A stretch of 5,868 nt of DNA, from assembly GCA_910588135.1 (NCBI GenBank), contig CAJUOT010000086.1:1-5868 (forward strand). Reading direction: 5' to 3'. Position numbers and translations under genes: made by a program. The stretch is from an uncultured Oscillospiraceae bacterium (GTDB lineage: Bacteria > Bacillota > Clostridia > Oscillospirales > Oscillospiraceae). Below the pieces are notes generated by a model that did not search any database, was not told the origin of the DNA, and saw only the letters and a program-made list of their open reading frames with translations. Positions 1 to 5,801 of this stretch are shown here, piece after piece (position 1 is the stretch's first letter; each line of letters begins with the position of its first letter).

Positions 1-1816
1 ACATGGCCTCGAAGTCGCCCTGCTGCATGGGCTCCAGCTTGGCCAGAGCCTTCTCGCGCTGCTCCACGGTGTCGGAGCAGATCATCTCCCGGATGGCGGG
101 GATGCGGTCATCGTCGAAGAACATATGCTCGGTGCGGCACAGGCCGATGCCCTGGGCGCCGAACTTCCGGGCCTGGGCGGCGTCGTGGGGGGTGTCGGCG
201 TTGGTGCGGACATCCAGGCGGCGGTACTTGTCCGCCCAGCCCATAACCCGGGCGAACTCGCCGCCGATGACGGCGTCCACAGTGGGGATGGCGCCGTCGT
301 AGATCTTGCCGGTGGAGCCGTCCAGGCTCAGCCAGTCGCCCTCATGGAAGGTCTTGCCCTTCAGCTCAAACTGCTTGTTGGCCTCGTCCATCTTGATCTC
401 GCCGCAGCCGGACACGCAGCAGCGGCCCATGCCGCGGGCCACCACGGCGGCGTGGGAGGTCATGCCGCCGCGGACGGTGAGGATGCCCTGGGCGGCCTTC
501 ATGCCCTCAATGTCCTCGGGAGAGGTCTCCAGGCGGACCAGGACGACCTTTTCGCCCTTGGCGGCCCACTCCTTGGCCTCCTCGGCGGAGAACACGATCC
601 GGCCGGAGGCGGCGCCGGGGGAAGCGCCCAGGGCGGCGGCCAGCACGGGGGCCTCCTTGAGAGCCTTGCCGTCGAACTGGGGATGGAGCAGGGTGTCCAG
701 GGAGCGGGGCTCGATCATGGCCACGGCTTTCTTCTCGTCGATCATGCCCTCGTCCACCAGGTCGCAGGCGATCTTCAAAGCGGCGGCGGGAGTGCGCTTG
801 CCGTTGCGGGTCTGGAGCATATAGAGCTTGCCGGCCTCCACGGTGAACTCCATGTCCTGCATATCGCGGTAGTGGTCCTCCAGGGTCTTGCACACGTTCT
901 CAAACTGGGCGAAGGCCTCGGGGAACTTGTCGGCCATCTCGCTGATGGGCATGGGGGTGCGCACGCCGGCCACCACGTCCTCGCCCTGGGCGTTGGTCAA
1001 AAACTCGCCGAACAGCTTCTTCTCGCCGGTGGCAGGGTTGCGGGTGAAGGCCACGCCGGTGCCGCAGTCGTCGCCCATGTTGCCGAAGGCCATGGACTGC
1101 ACGTTGACGGCGGTGCCCCAGGAGTAGGGGATGTCGTTGTCCCGGCGGTAGACGTTGGCGCGGGGGTTGTCCCAGGAGCGGAACACGGCCTTGATGGCGC
1201 CCATGAGCTGCTCCTTGGGGTCAGAGGGGAAGTCGACGCCGATCTTGGACTTGTACTCGGCCTTGAACTGGCCGGCCAGCTCCTTGAGGTCGTCGGCGGT
1301 GAGCTCCACATCCTGGGTGACGCCCTTCTTCTCCTTCATCTGGTCGATGAGCTGCTCGAAATACTTCTTGCCCACCTCCATGACCACGTCGGAGTACATC
1401 TGGATGAAGCGGCGGTAGCAGTCCCAGGCCCAGCGGGGGTTGCCGGACTTGCGGGTGAGGACGTCCACCACGTCCTCGTTGAGGCCCAGGTTCAGGATGG
1501 TGTCCATCATGCCGGGCATGGAGGCCCGGGCGCCGGAGCGGACGGAAACCAGCAGGGGGTTCTCCTTGTCGCCGAACTTCTTGCCGGTGATCTGCTCCAT
1601 CTTGACGATATACTCCATGATCTCAGCCTGGATCTCGTCGTTGATCTTCTGCCCGTCCTCGTAGTACTGGGTGCACGCCTCGGTGGTGATGGTAAAGCCC
1701 TGGGGCACGGGCAGGCCGATGTTGGTCATCTCGGCCAGGTTGGCGCCCTTGCCGCCCAGGAGCTCGCGCATATTGGCGTTGCCCTCGGAGAACAGGTAGA
1801 CGTATTTGTGAGCCAT
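1..1816 (-). CDS. ppdK: Pyruvate, phosphate dikinase (PPDK), N-terminal 605 residues; 3' end outside window
   Basis: PPDK catalyses the reversible cytosolic reaction pyruvate + ATP + Pi <-> PEP + AMP + PPi. Anaerobes often run it in glycolysis, or in reverse to supply PEP. The protein begins MAHKYVYLFSEGNANMRELL. Residues about 1-340 form the ATP-grasp nucleotide-binding part, with GGKGAN at 21-26, SVRSGARASMPGMMDT around 91-106 (Arg93), and Glu323, Gln335 and Arg337 in the segment ending LYMLQTRNGKRT. The swivelling phospho-histidine domain carries GGMTSHAAVVARG with catalytic His455 (codon 452-454). The PEP/pyruvate barrel begins near residue 535 and includes GIGLCRTEHMFF with Arg561. From Glu323 on, numbering matches my memory of the Clostridium symbiosum enzyme. 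The family is about 875 residues, so roughly 270 are missing beyond base 1. The start is fixed by GGAGG at 1825-1829, 8 nt upstream, and by the usual N-terminus. It is divergent from glnA. No frameshift is visible in the part present. Confidence 0.97.
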   Translation of the reverse strand, partial: MAHKYVYLFSEGNANMRELLGGKGANLAEMTNIGLPVPQGFTITTEACTQYYEDGQKINDEIQAEIMEYIVKMEQITGKKFGDKENPLLVSVRSGARASMPGMMDTILNLGLNEDVVDVLTRKSGNPRWAWDCYRRFIQMYSDVVMEVGKKYFEQLIDQMKEKKGVTQDVELTADDLKELAGQFKAEYKSKIGVDFPSDPKEQLMGAIKAVFRSWDNPRANVYRRDNDIPYSWGTAVNVQSMAFGNMGDDCGTGVAFTRNPATGEKKLFGEFLTNAQGEDVVAGVRTPMPISEMADKFPEAFAQFENVCKTLEDHYRDMQDMEFTVEAGKLYMLQTRNGKRTPAAALKIACDLVDEGMIDEKKAVAMIEPRSLDTLLHPQFDGKALKEAPVLAAALGASPGAASGRIVFSAEEAKEWAAKGEKVVLVRLETSPEDIEGMKAAQGILTVRGGMTSHAAVVARGMGRCCVSGCGEIKMDEANKQFELKGKTFHEGDWLSLDGSTGKIYDGAIPTVDAVIGGEFARVMGWADKYRRLDVRTNADTPHDAAQARKFGAQGIGLCRTEHMFFDDDRIPAIREMICSDTVEQREKALAKLEPMQQGDFEAM

Positions 1817-1878
1817 AGTACATTCCTCCAATTTTTTATCGGATACGCGGGAAATGCTGGGAAAAGTTTCATACAGGT

Positions 1879-1907
1879 ATTTTAGCAGAACAGCGTGAAA
1901 TGGTCAA
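1879..1907 (-). promoter_or_regulatory. Sigma-A-type promoter of ppdK
   Basis: Read on the minus strand, TTGACC (1902-1907) is followed after exactly 17 nt by TAAAAT (1879-1884). Transcription would start near 1872, giving a leader of about 55 nt before the ppdK ATG. The spacer contains the octamer CATTTCAC (1895-1902 on the minus strand), which overlaps the -35 by one base and recurs twice on the other strand nearer glnA. The promoter call is an inference from consensus match, spacing and position. Confidence 0.82.
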
Positions 1908-1926
1908 GTAAGATTTGCCGTCTGGT

Positions 1927-1940
1927 CCGGAATTTTCCGG
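1927..1940. repeat. Short inverted repeat upstream of the ppdK promoter
   Basis: CCGGAA (1927-1932) and TTCCGG (1935-1940) are separated by TT, forming a 14-bp palindromic element. It lies 19 bp upstream of the ppdK -35 box, a plausible position for an operator or activator site. At six base pairs per arm the evidence is modest, and no regulator is recognised. Confidence 0.45.
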
Positions 1941-1960
1941 CGACAGTTCCCGGTAAAGCG

Positions 1961-2010
1961 ACATTTCACAAAAAAGCAAAACATTTCACAAGAAAACGTG
2001 ATATTCAACA
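1961..2010 (+). repeat. Three direct repeats with 20-bp period
   Basis: ACATTTCACA occurs at 1961-1970 and again at 1981-1990. A degenerate third copy, ATATTCAACA, lies at 2001-2010. The period is exactly 20 bp, close to two helical turns, and each copy is followed by an A-rich tract. This would place a bound protein, or A-tract bends, on one face of the helix. The array lies about 70 bp upstream of the glnA -35. Function is inferred from position and periodicity only. Confidence 0.7.
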
Positions 2011-2017
2011 AAAAGAG

Positions 2018-2038
2018 GGTTTCAGCAGGGTGGAAACC
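2018..2038. repeat. Inverted repeat, 6-bp arms
   Basis: GGTTTC (2018-2023) and GAAACC (2033-2038) flank 9 nt. The next inverted repeat also has 9 nt between its arms, and the two centres are 27 bp apart. The element is upstream of the glnA promoter, so it is more likely a protein-binding site than a transcribed hairpin. Short arms make it weak evidence on its own. Confidence 0.45.
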
Positions 2039-2042
2039 TGAT

Positions 2043-2067
2043 TTCTGCGCTGAAATTTGGCGCAGAA
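2043..2067. repeat. Inverted repeat just upstream of the glnA -35, 8-bp arms
   Basis: TTCTGCGC (2043-2050) and GCGCAGAA (2060-2067) form perfect 8-bp arms around 9 nt. The right arm ends 11 bp before the glnA -35 hexamer, typical of an activator site or of an operator reaching into the promoter. It is not a terminator: a run of A rather than T follows on the plus strand. The sequence does not match the GlnR/TnrA consensus I know. Confidence 0.6.
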
Positions 2068-2078
2068 GCAAAAAATAA

Positions 2079-2106
2079 TTGACAAAAATGCGGTTTGTGC
2101 TATGCT
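2079..2106 (+). promoter_or_regulatory. Sigma-A-type promoter of glnA (and probably dapF)
   Basis: TTGACA (2079-2084) is a perfect -35. A 16-nt spacer leads to TATGCT (2101-2106), preceded by TGC (2098-2100), which fits an extended -10 (TGn). Transcription would start near 2113, about 73 nt before the glnA ATG. The leader contains small fold-backs such as GCGG/CCGC at 2143-2154, but nothing I recognise as a riboswitch. I see no other rightward promoter before dapF. Confidence 0.82.
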
Positions 2107-2185
2107 GAAAAGGGAAAAAGCGAAATAGAGGACGCCAAAAGCGCGGATTTCCGCCTCGCTGATCGAATGAAAGGGGAAGTCAGAG

Positions 2186-3517
2186 ATGGGATATACAAAA
2201 GAGGATATCATCCGCATGGTGCGGGAGAAAAACGTTCAGTTTATCCGGATGCAGTTCACCGATATTTTCGGCCAGCTGAAAAACGTGGCCATCACCGCCT
2301 CCCAGATTGAGAAGGCGGTGAACAACGAGATCATGCTGGACGGATCGTCCATCGAGGGGTTTGTGCGCATCAACGAATCCGACCAGTACCTGCACCCTGA
2401 CCTGGACAGTTTTGTCATCTTCCCCTGGGAGCCGGAGGAGGCCAAGGTGGCCCGCCTCATCTGCGACGTACACAACCCGGACGGCTCCCCCTTCGTGGGA
2501 GACCCCCGGGGGGTGCTGGAGCGGGTGCTGGAGCGGGCGAAGGCCATGGGTTACGACACCTTCAACGTGGGGCCGGAGGCGGAATTTTTCCTGTTCCAGA
2601 CCGACGGGGAGGGCAAGCCCACCACCAAGACCAACGATGAGGCGGGCTATTTCGACCTGGGCCCGCTGGACCACGGCGAGCCCACCCGCCGGCGGATCTG
2701 CCTGGCCCTGGAGAAGATGGGGTATGAGATTGAGGCGTCCCACCACGAGGTGGCCCCGGGGCAGCACGAGATCGACTTCAAATACGCCCCCGCCCTGGAG
2801 TGCGCCGACAAGATCATGACCTTCAAGCTGGCGGTGAAAACCATCGCCCAGCGGGACAACCTCCACGCCACCTTCATGCCCAAGCCGATTTACGGTCTGG
2901 CTGGCAACGGGATGCACACCAATATGTCCCTGTACAGGGGCGGGGAAAACGTGTTTTTTGACCCGCACGGCCCCAAACAGCTGTCCAAGGAGTGCTACGC
3001 CTTCATCGCGGGCATCCTCCGCCACATGAAGGGGATGGCCGCCATCACCAATCCCCTGGTCAACTCCTACAAACGGCTGGTGCCCGGTTTCGAGGCCCCC
3101 TGCTATATGGCCTGGTCCGCCTCCAACCGCTCCACTCTCATCCGCATCCCTGCCAGCCGGGGCCAGGGCACCCGGGTGGAGCTGCGCTGCCCCGACCCGG
3201 CCTGCAACCCATACCTGTCCCTGGCGGTGTGTCTGGCCGCCGGCCTGGACGGCATTGCCAAGGGGATGACCCCGCCCCCGGAAGTGACGGAGAACATCTT
3301 CGCCATGACCCCCGCCACCCGGAAGCGCCGGGGGATCGAGGCCCTGCCCGGTTCGCTGGAGGAGGCCATTGCAGCCATGAGAAAGGACAAGCTGGTCACG
3401 GCCACCCTGGGCCAGCACGTCACCGCCCAGTACATCGCCGGCAAGACGGCGGAGTGGGACGAGTACAAAACCCGGGTGTCCTCCTGGGAGCGGGACAAGT
3501 ACATCATCAACTATTGA
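2186..3517 (+). CDS. glnA: Glutamine synthetase type I (GSI-alpha)
   Basis: This enzyme performs ATP-dependent ligation of ammonia to glutamate, giving glutamine; it is a cytosolic dodecamer in this family. The 443 residues match the Firmicute GSI-alpha length. N-terminal beta-grasp domain: DGSSIEGF at 52-59, followed by Arg61, which corresponds to Arg62 of the Bacillus enzyme, implicated in feedback inhibition. Catalytic domain: Glu131 and Glu133 in GPEAEFFLF; Glu188 and Glu195 in HHEVAPGQHEIDF as likely metal ligands; His244 in GNGMHTNMSL; Arg297 in NSYKRLVPG; the Glu303 flap in GFEAP; Arg315, Arg320, Glu332 and Arg334. The adenylylation-site region of GSI-beta is absent, and the protein ends with the usual WERDKYIINY-type tail. 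AGGGGA at 2172-2177 sits 8 nt before the ATG. Control is more likely by feedback inhibition or a DNA-binding regulator at the upstream repeats than by adenylylation. dapF follows 64 nt later without a visible promoter. Confidence 0.98.
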   Translation: MGYTKEDIIRMVREKNVQFIRMQFTDIFGQLKNVAITASQIEKAVNNEIMLDGSSIEGFVRINESDQYLHPDLDSFVIFPWEPEEAKVARLICDVHNPDGSPFVGDPRGVLERVLERAKAMGYDTFNVGPEAEFFLFQTDGEGKPTTKTNDEAGYFDLGPLDHGEPTRRRICLALEKMGYEIEASHHEVAPGQHEIDFKYAPALECADKIMTFKLAVKTIAQRDNLHATFMPKPIYGLAGNGMHTNMSLYRGGENVFFDPHGPKQLSKECYAFIAGILRHMKGMAAITNPLVNSYKRLVPGFEAPCYMAWSASNRSTLIRIPASRGQGTRVELRCPDPACNPYLSLAVCLAAGLDGIAKGMTPPPEVTENIFAMTPATRKRRGIEALPGSLEEAIAAMRKDKLVTATLGQHVTAQYIAGKTAEWDEYKTRVSSWERDKYIINY

Positions 3518-3547
3518 CTTGACGCGCCTCTCATAACGGTCAGGCCC

Positions 3548-3589
3548 AAGCGCATAGGCTCCCCTGTAAGGAGGGGAGCCTATGCGCTT
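3548..3589 (+). promoter_or_regulatory. 18-bp perfect hairpin enclosing the dapF start codon
   Basis: AAGCGCATAGGCTCCCCT (3548-3565) is the exact reverse complement of 3572-3589, with GTAAGG (3566-3571) as a six-base loop. The right arm includes the last part of the Shine-Dalgarno (AGG, 3572-3574), the start codon (3582-3584) and codons 2-3 of dapF. In mRNA the AUG would be fully paired, with only AAGG of the Shine-Dalgarno exposed in the loop. Such a structure is expected to restrain translation until opened. Alternatives are an RNase III or other processing site, a weak terminator for glnA (only three T follow the stem), or a palindrome left by a template-switch mutation. The fold itself is seen directly; its role is inferred. 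Confidence 0.85.
3568..3574 (+). promoter_or_regulatory. dapF Shine-Dalgarno, half in the hairpin loop
   Basis: AAGGAGG lies 7 nt before the dapF ATG and is a near-perfect ribosome binding site. Its first four bases are in the hairpin loop and its last three are in the stem. A strong site combined with a buried start codon is the layout of translationally gated genes. Confidence 0.8.
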
Positions 3590-4376
3590 TACCAAAATGC
3601 ACGGCCTGGGCAACGACTACATTTATTTGAACTGTATGGAGGGCACGCCGGACGGCCTGCCTGAGCTGGCCCGCCGCCTGTCCCACCGCCACTTCGGCGT
3701 GGGCGGGGACGGCATCATCTGCATCTGCCCGTCGGACCGGGCGGACTTCAAAATGCGGATGTTCAATGCCGACGGCTCCGAGGGGGCCATGTGCGGCAAC
3801 GGCATCCGCTGCCTGGGGAAATATGTTTACGACAAAGGGCTGACAGAGAAAACCCGCCTCGTTATTGAGACCCCGGCGGGGGAGCGGGAACTGTCCCTGC
3901 TGATGGAAAACGGCGGGGTGGCAGGGGCGGAGGTGGATATGGGCGCCCCTGTCCTGGGCACGCCTGTGCCGCTGGCGCTCAATGGCGTGGAATACACCGC
4001 CCTGCCCGTGTCCATGGGCAACCCTCACGCGGTCATTGAGGCGGCGGACCCCGCCGCGCTGGATCTTTCCGCCGCTGGCCCCGCGGTGGAACGCCACCCC
4101 GCCTTTCCCCACCGCGTCAATGCCGGGTTCGTGCGGGTGCTGAACCGGGGCGAGCTGCAAATGCGGGTGTGGGAGCGGGGCAGCGGCGAGACGATGGCCT
4201 GCGGCACCGGGGCGTGCGCGGCGGTGTGTGCCATGGCGTCCCAGGGGAAGCTGGATCGGGCGGCGGCGGTCCATTTGGCGGGGGGCGTTCTGCGGGTGCG
4301 CTGGGACGAAAAATCCGGCCATGTGTTTATGACCGGCCCCGCCGTGACCGTGTTTGATGGCGAAGTTGCCGATTGA
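3582..4376 (+). CDS. dapF: Diaminopimelate epimerase
   Basis: DapF converts LL-diaminopimelate to meso-diaminopimelate without a cofactor, using two cysteines as acid and base; the product feeds lysine and peptidoglycan. The 264 residues are near the family's usual 270-280. It begins MRFTKMHGLGNDYIY, the family N-terminal signature. The first catalytic cysteine is Cys71 in GAMCGNGIRC. The second is Cys207 in ERGSGETMACGTGACAA. Substrate-contact motifs are FGVGGDGI (38-45), GNPH (146-149) and NAGFVRV near 180. Two homologous halves are expected. ATG 3582 is chosen because AAGGAGG lies 7 nt upstream and the N-terminal strand is conserved; Met6 (3597) has no ribosome site and would remove that strand. 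It lies 64 nt after glnA with no promoter seen between, so probable co-transcription with glnA. The start codon is inside a long perfect stem. dapL, next downstream, supplies its substrate. Confidence 0.97.
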   Translation: MRFTKMHGLGNDYIYLNCMEGTPDGLPELARRLSHRHFGVGGDGIICICPSDRADFKMRMFNADGSEGAMCGNGIRCLGKYVYDKGLTEKTRLVIETPAGERELSLLMENGGVAGAEVDMGAPVLGTPVPLALNGVEYTALPVSMGNPHAVIEAADPAALDLSAAGPAVERHPAFPHRVNAGFVRVLNRGELQMRVWERGSGETMACGTGACAAVCAMASQGKLDRAAAVHLAGGVLRVRWDEKSGHVFMTGPAVTVFDGEVAD

Positions 4377-4401
4377 CCGGAGCGGAGGGTTGTTGTAAAA
4401 T
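4373..4401 (+). promoter_or_regulatory. Sigma-A-type promoter of dapL, overlapping the dapF stop
   Basis: TTGACC (4373-4378) includes the dapF stop codon TGA (4374-4376). After 17 nt comes TAAAAT (4396-4401). The start would be near 4408, leaving a leader of about 25 nt. Both hexamers and the spacer length are identical to those of the ppdK promoter at 1879-1907. dapL could thus be transcribed independently of glnA-dapF. Confidence 0.72.
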
Positions 4402-4419
4402 GGTTTAACAAAATAAAGT

Positions 4420-4425
4420 GAGGAG
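4420..4425 (+). promoter_or_regulatory. dapL Shine-Dalgarno that decides the start codon
   Basis: GAGGAG at 4420-4425 stands 7 nt before ATG 4433. The longer reading frame would begin at GTG 4418, but that codon overlaps this ribosome site and adds only five residues (MRSGP) not expected in the family. ATG 4433 is therefore preferred. Confidence 0.8.
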
Positions 4426-4432
4426 TGGTCCC

Positions 4433-5656
4433 ATGGCCCACATCAACCAAAACTTCCGCAAGCTCCCCGGCGGCTACCTGTTCCCGGAGATCGGCCGCCG
4501 GGTGCGGGCCTTCTCCGCCCAGAACCCGCCCATGCCCCTCATCCGCCTGGGCATCGGGGACGTGACCCGGCCCCTGGCCCCCGCGGTGGTGGACGCCATG
4601 GTCAAGGCGTCCCGCGAGATGGGGGTGAAGGAGACCTTCCGGGGCTACTGCGAGGAGACCTGCTGTGCCTACGACTTCCTGCGCTTCGCCATCCGGGACG
4701 ACTACAGGGCCCGGGGGGTGGACGTGGCCGACGACGAGATTTTCGTGTCCGACGGCGCCAAGAGCGACTGCGGCAGCATCGGCGACATCTTCTCGGCGGA
4801 CAACGTGGTGGCGGTGTGCGACCCGGTGTACCCGGTGTACGTGGACACCAACGCCATGGCGGGCCGGGCCGGGGACTACGACGGGGAAAAGTGGACCGAT
4901 CTGGTCTACCTGCCCTGCACCGCGGAAAACGGCTTCTTCCCCGAGCTGCCCCAGGGCGGCAGAATCCCCGACCTCATCTATCTCTGCTCCCCCAACAACC
5001 CCACCGGCGCGGCGGCCTCCTACGACCAGCTCAAGCTGTGGGTGGACTACGCCAACGCCCACGGCAGCGTGATTTTGTTCGACTCCGCCTACGAGGCGTT
5101 CATCACGGAGCCGGACATCCCCCACAGCATCTTCGAGGTGGCGGGGGCCGAGACCTGCGCCATTGAGTTCCGATCCTTCTCCAAATCCGCCGGGTTCACC
5201 GGAACCCGCTGCGCCTACACCGTCATACCCAAGGCGCTGGAGCGGGAGGGGGTTTCCCTCAACGCCCTGTGGAACCGCCGCCAGGGGAGCAGGTTCAACG
5301 GCGTGCCCTATGTGATCCAGCGGGCGGCGGAGGCGGCCCTGTCCCCGGAGGGGAGGGCCCAGACGAAAACCGCCATCGACTACTACCGGAACAACGCCAG
5401 GGTCATCCGGGAGGGCCTCGCCGCCGCCGGGCTGACGGTGTACGGCGGGGTGAACGCCCCCTATCTGTGGGTCAGGACGCCCAACGGCGCCCCATCCTGG
5501 GACTTCTTCGACCTGCTGCTGAAAAAGGCCTGCGTGGTCACCACCCCCGGCGCGGGCTTCGGTCCCAGCGGGGAGGGCTATATCCGCATCACCGCGTTCG
5601 GGGACGCGGACGCCACAAAGGAGGCGGTGGGGCGCATCGCGGGCGTGCTGGGATAG
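4433..5656 (+). CDS. dapL: LL-diaminopimelate aminotransferase
   Basis: DapL is a PLP-dependent class I/II aminotransferase. It turns tetrahydrodipicolinate plus glutamate directly into LL-diaminopimelate plus 2-oxoglutarate, bypassing the acylated DapD/C/E steps. The 407 residues are typical in length. Family signatures run along the protein: LPGGYLFPEI (11-20), LGIGDVTRPL (39-48), FVSDGAKSD (104-112), DPVYPVYVDTN (130-140), the PLP-site SPNNPTG (186-192), Asp217 and Tyr220 in FDSAYEAF, the Schiff-base Lys251 in SFSKSAGFTGTRC, NALWNRRQ (277-284), YGGVNAPYLW (337-346) and GFGPSGEGYIRITAFG (375-390) with the carboxylate-binding Arg385. Residues 71-80 read GYCEETCCAY where most homologues I recall have GYGPEQGY: three cysteines and about two extra residues in the substrate-site loop. 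It follows dapF by 56 nt and has its own promoter. No convincing terminator follows it. Confidence 0.96.
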   Translation: MAHINQNFRKLPGGYLFPEIGRRVRAFSAQNPPMPLIRLGIGDVTRPLAPAVVDAMVKASREMGVKETFRGYCEETCCAYDFLRFAIRDDYRARGVDVADDEIFVSDGAKSDCGSIGDIFSADNVVAVCDPVYPVYVDTNAMAGRAGDYDGEKWTDLVYLPCTAENGFFPELPQGGRIPDLIYLCSPNNPTGAAASYDQLKLWVDYANAHGSVILFDSAYEAFITEPDIPHSIFEVAGAETCAIEFRSFSKSAGFTGTRCAYTVIPKALEREGVSLNALWNRRQGSRFNGVPYVIQRAAEAALSPEGRAQTKTAIDYYRNNARVIREGLAAAGLTVYGGVNAPYLWVRTPNGAPSWDFFDLLLKKACVVTTPGAGFGPSGEGYIRITAFGDADATKEAVGRIAGVLG

Positions 5657-5690
5657 GGCCGGAATCTTCCATCTTTTTGGGCGGCGGCCC

Positions 5691-5718
5691 TTGACTTTCC
5701 CGCCGGTCCGTGTATAAT
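5691..5718 (+). promoter_or_regulatory. Strong sigma-A-type promoter reading out of the window
   Basis: TTGACT (5691-5696), 16 nt, then a perfect TATAAT (5713-5718). This is one of the best matches in the window. Transcription should begin around 5725, almost exactly where the first perfect hairpin starts, so the RNA would carry a 5'-terminal stem-loop. Confidence 0.83.
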
Positions 5719-5726
5719 GAAAGTGC

Positions 5727-5744
5727 AAGTGGCTATAGCCACTT
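5727..5744 (+). repeat. Perfect 18-bp palindrome at the 5' end of the transcript
   Basis: AAGTGGCTATAGCCACTT is self-complementary. As RNA it forms a 7-bp stem with a UAUA loop within a few bases of the predicted transcription start. It could protect the 5' end, act as an initial-transcript operator for a dimeric repressor, or be part of a larger leader fold. The palindrome is seen directly; the function is open. Confidence 0.8.
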
Positions 5745-5769
5745 ATTCGTGCTGTTTTCAGCACGAATA
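5744..5769 (+). repeat. Second perfect hairpin, 11-bp stem with TTTT loop
   Basis: TATTCGTGCTG (5744-5754) pairs perfectly with 5759-5769 around TTTT. It abuts the preceding palindrome and shares base 5744, so the two stems could stack. No T-tract follows (GAGAGATTTAAG), so it is not a classical intrinsic terminator, and its position downstream of the promoter makes it part of the new transcript's leader. Confidence 0.8.
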
Positions 5770-5801
5770 GAGAGATTTAAGCAGAGAGGGGGGCGGAGCG
5801 C

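Larger units (their letters stand above)
1817..2185. promoter_or_regulatory. Divergent ppdK/glnA control region, no gene
   Basis: This 369-bp AT-rich stretch separates the divergently transcribed ppdK and glnA. I see no gene in it. From left to right it holds the ppdK Shine-Dalgarno and promoter, an inverted repeat at 1927-1940, three direct repeats at 1961-2010, two inverted repeats at 2018-2038 and 2043-2067, the glnA promoter at 2079-2106, and a leader of about 73 nt with weak folding potential. I looked for a GlnR/TnrA box (TGTNA-N7-TNACA) and saw none. No T-box, L-box or known glutamine riboswitch is evident. Confidence 0.8.

Noticed and set aside
125..1885. Long plus-strand open frame of 586 codons opposite ppdK
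   Set aside because: It is the shadow of ppdK in GC-rich DNA; its Gly/Ala/Leu/His/Val-rich product resembles no family, and the minus strand encodes a full set of PPDK motifs.
2018..2067. ANTAR-type antiterminator hairpins upstream of glnA
   Set aside because: ANTAR targets are transcribed paired hairpins with six-base loops; these have 9-nt centres and lie upstream of the visible glnA promoter.
3511..3555. Minus-strand 14-codon frame (MRLGLTVMRGASSQ) with a mirror-image ribosome site in the dapF palindrome
   Set aside because: It arises automatically from the symmetry of the inverted repeat and overlaps the glnA stop; no promoter is visible.
3548..3592. The dapF hairpin as an intrinsic terminator of glnA
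   Set aside because: Only three T follow the stem, and the right arm is coding sequence of dapF; some attenuation cannot be excluded but it is not a canonical terminator.
2180..3613. Minus-strand open frame of 477 codons opposite glnA
   Set aside because: Antisense stops are rare because third codon positions are nearly all G or C. The product is compositionally biased and glnA is unambiguous on the plus strand.
4418..4432. GTG at 4418 as the dapL start
   Set aside because: The codon overlaps the GAGGAG ribosome site that properly serves ATG 4433, and the extra residues are not part of the family.
5655..5691. AGGGCCG/CGGCCCT fold-back as a terminator for dapL
   Set aside because: The loop would be 23 nt, the arms are only 7 bp, no T-tract follows, and the right arm abuts the next promoter's -35.
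4025..5764. Minus-strand open frame of 579 codons opposite dapL and the end of dapF
   Set aside because: Same GC-bias artefact; it has no recognisable motifs and spans two confirmed genes on the other strand.
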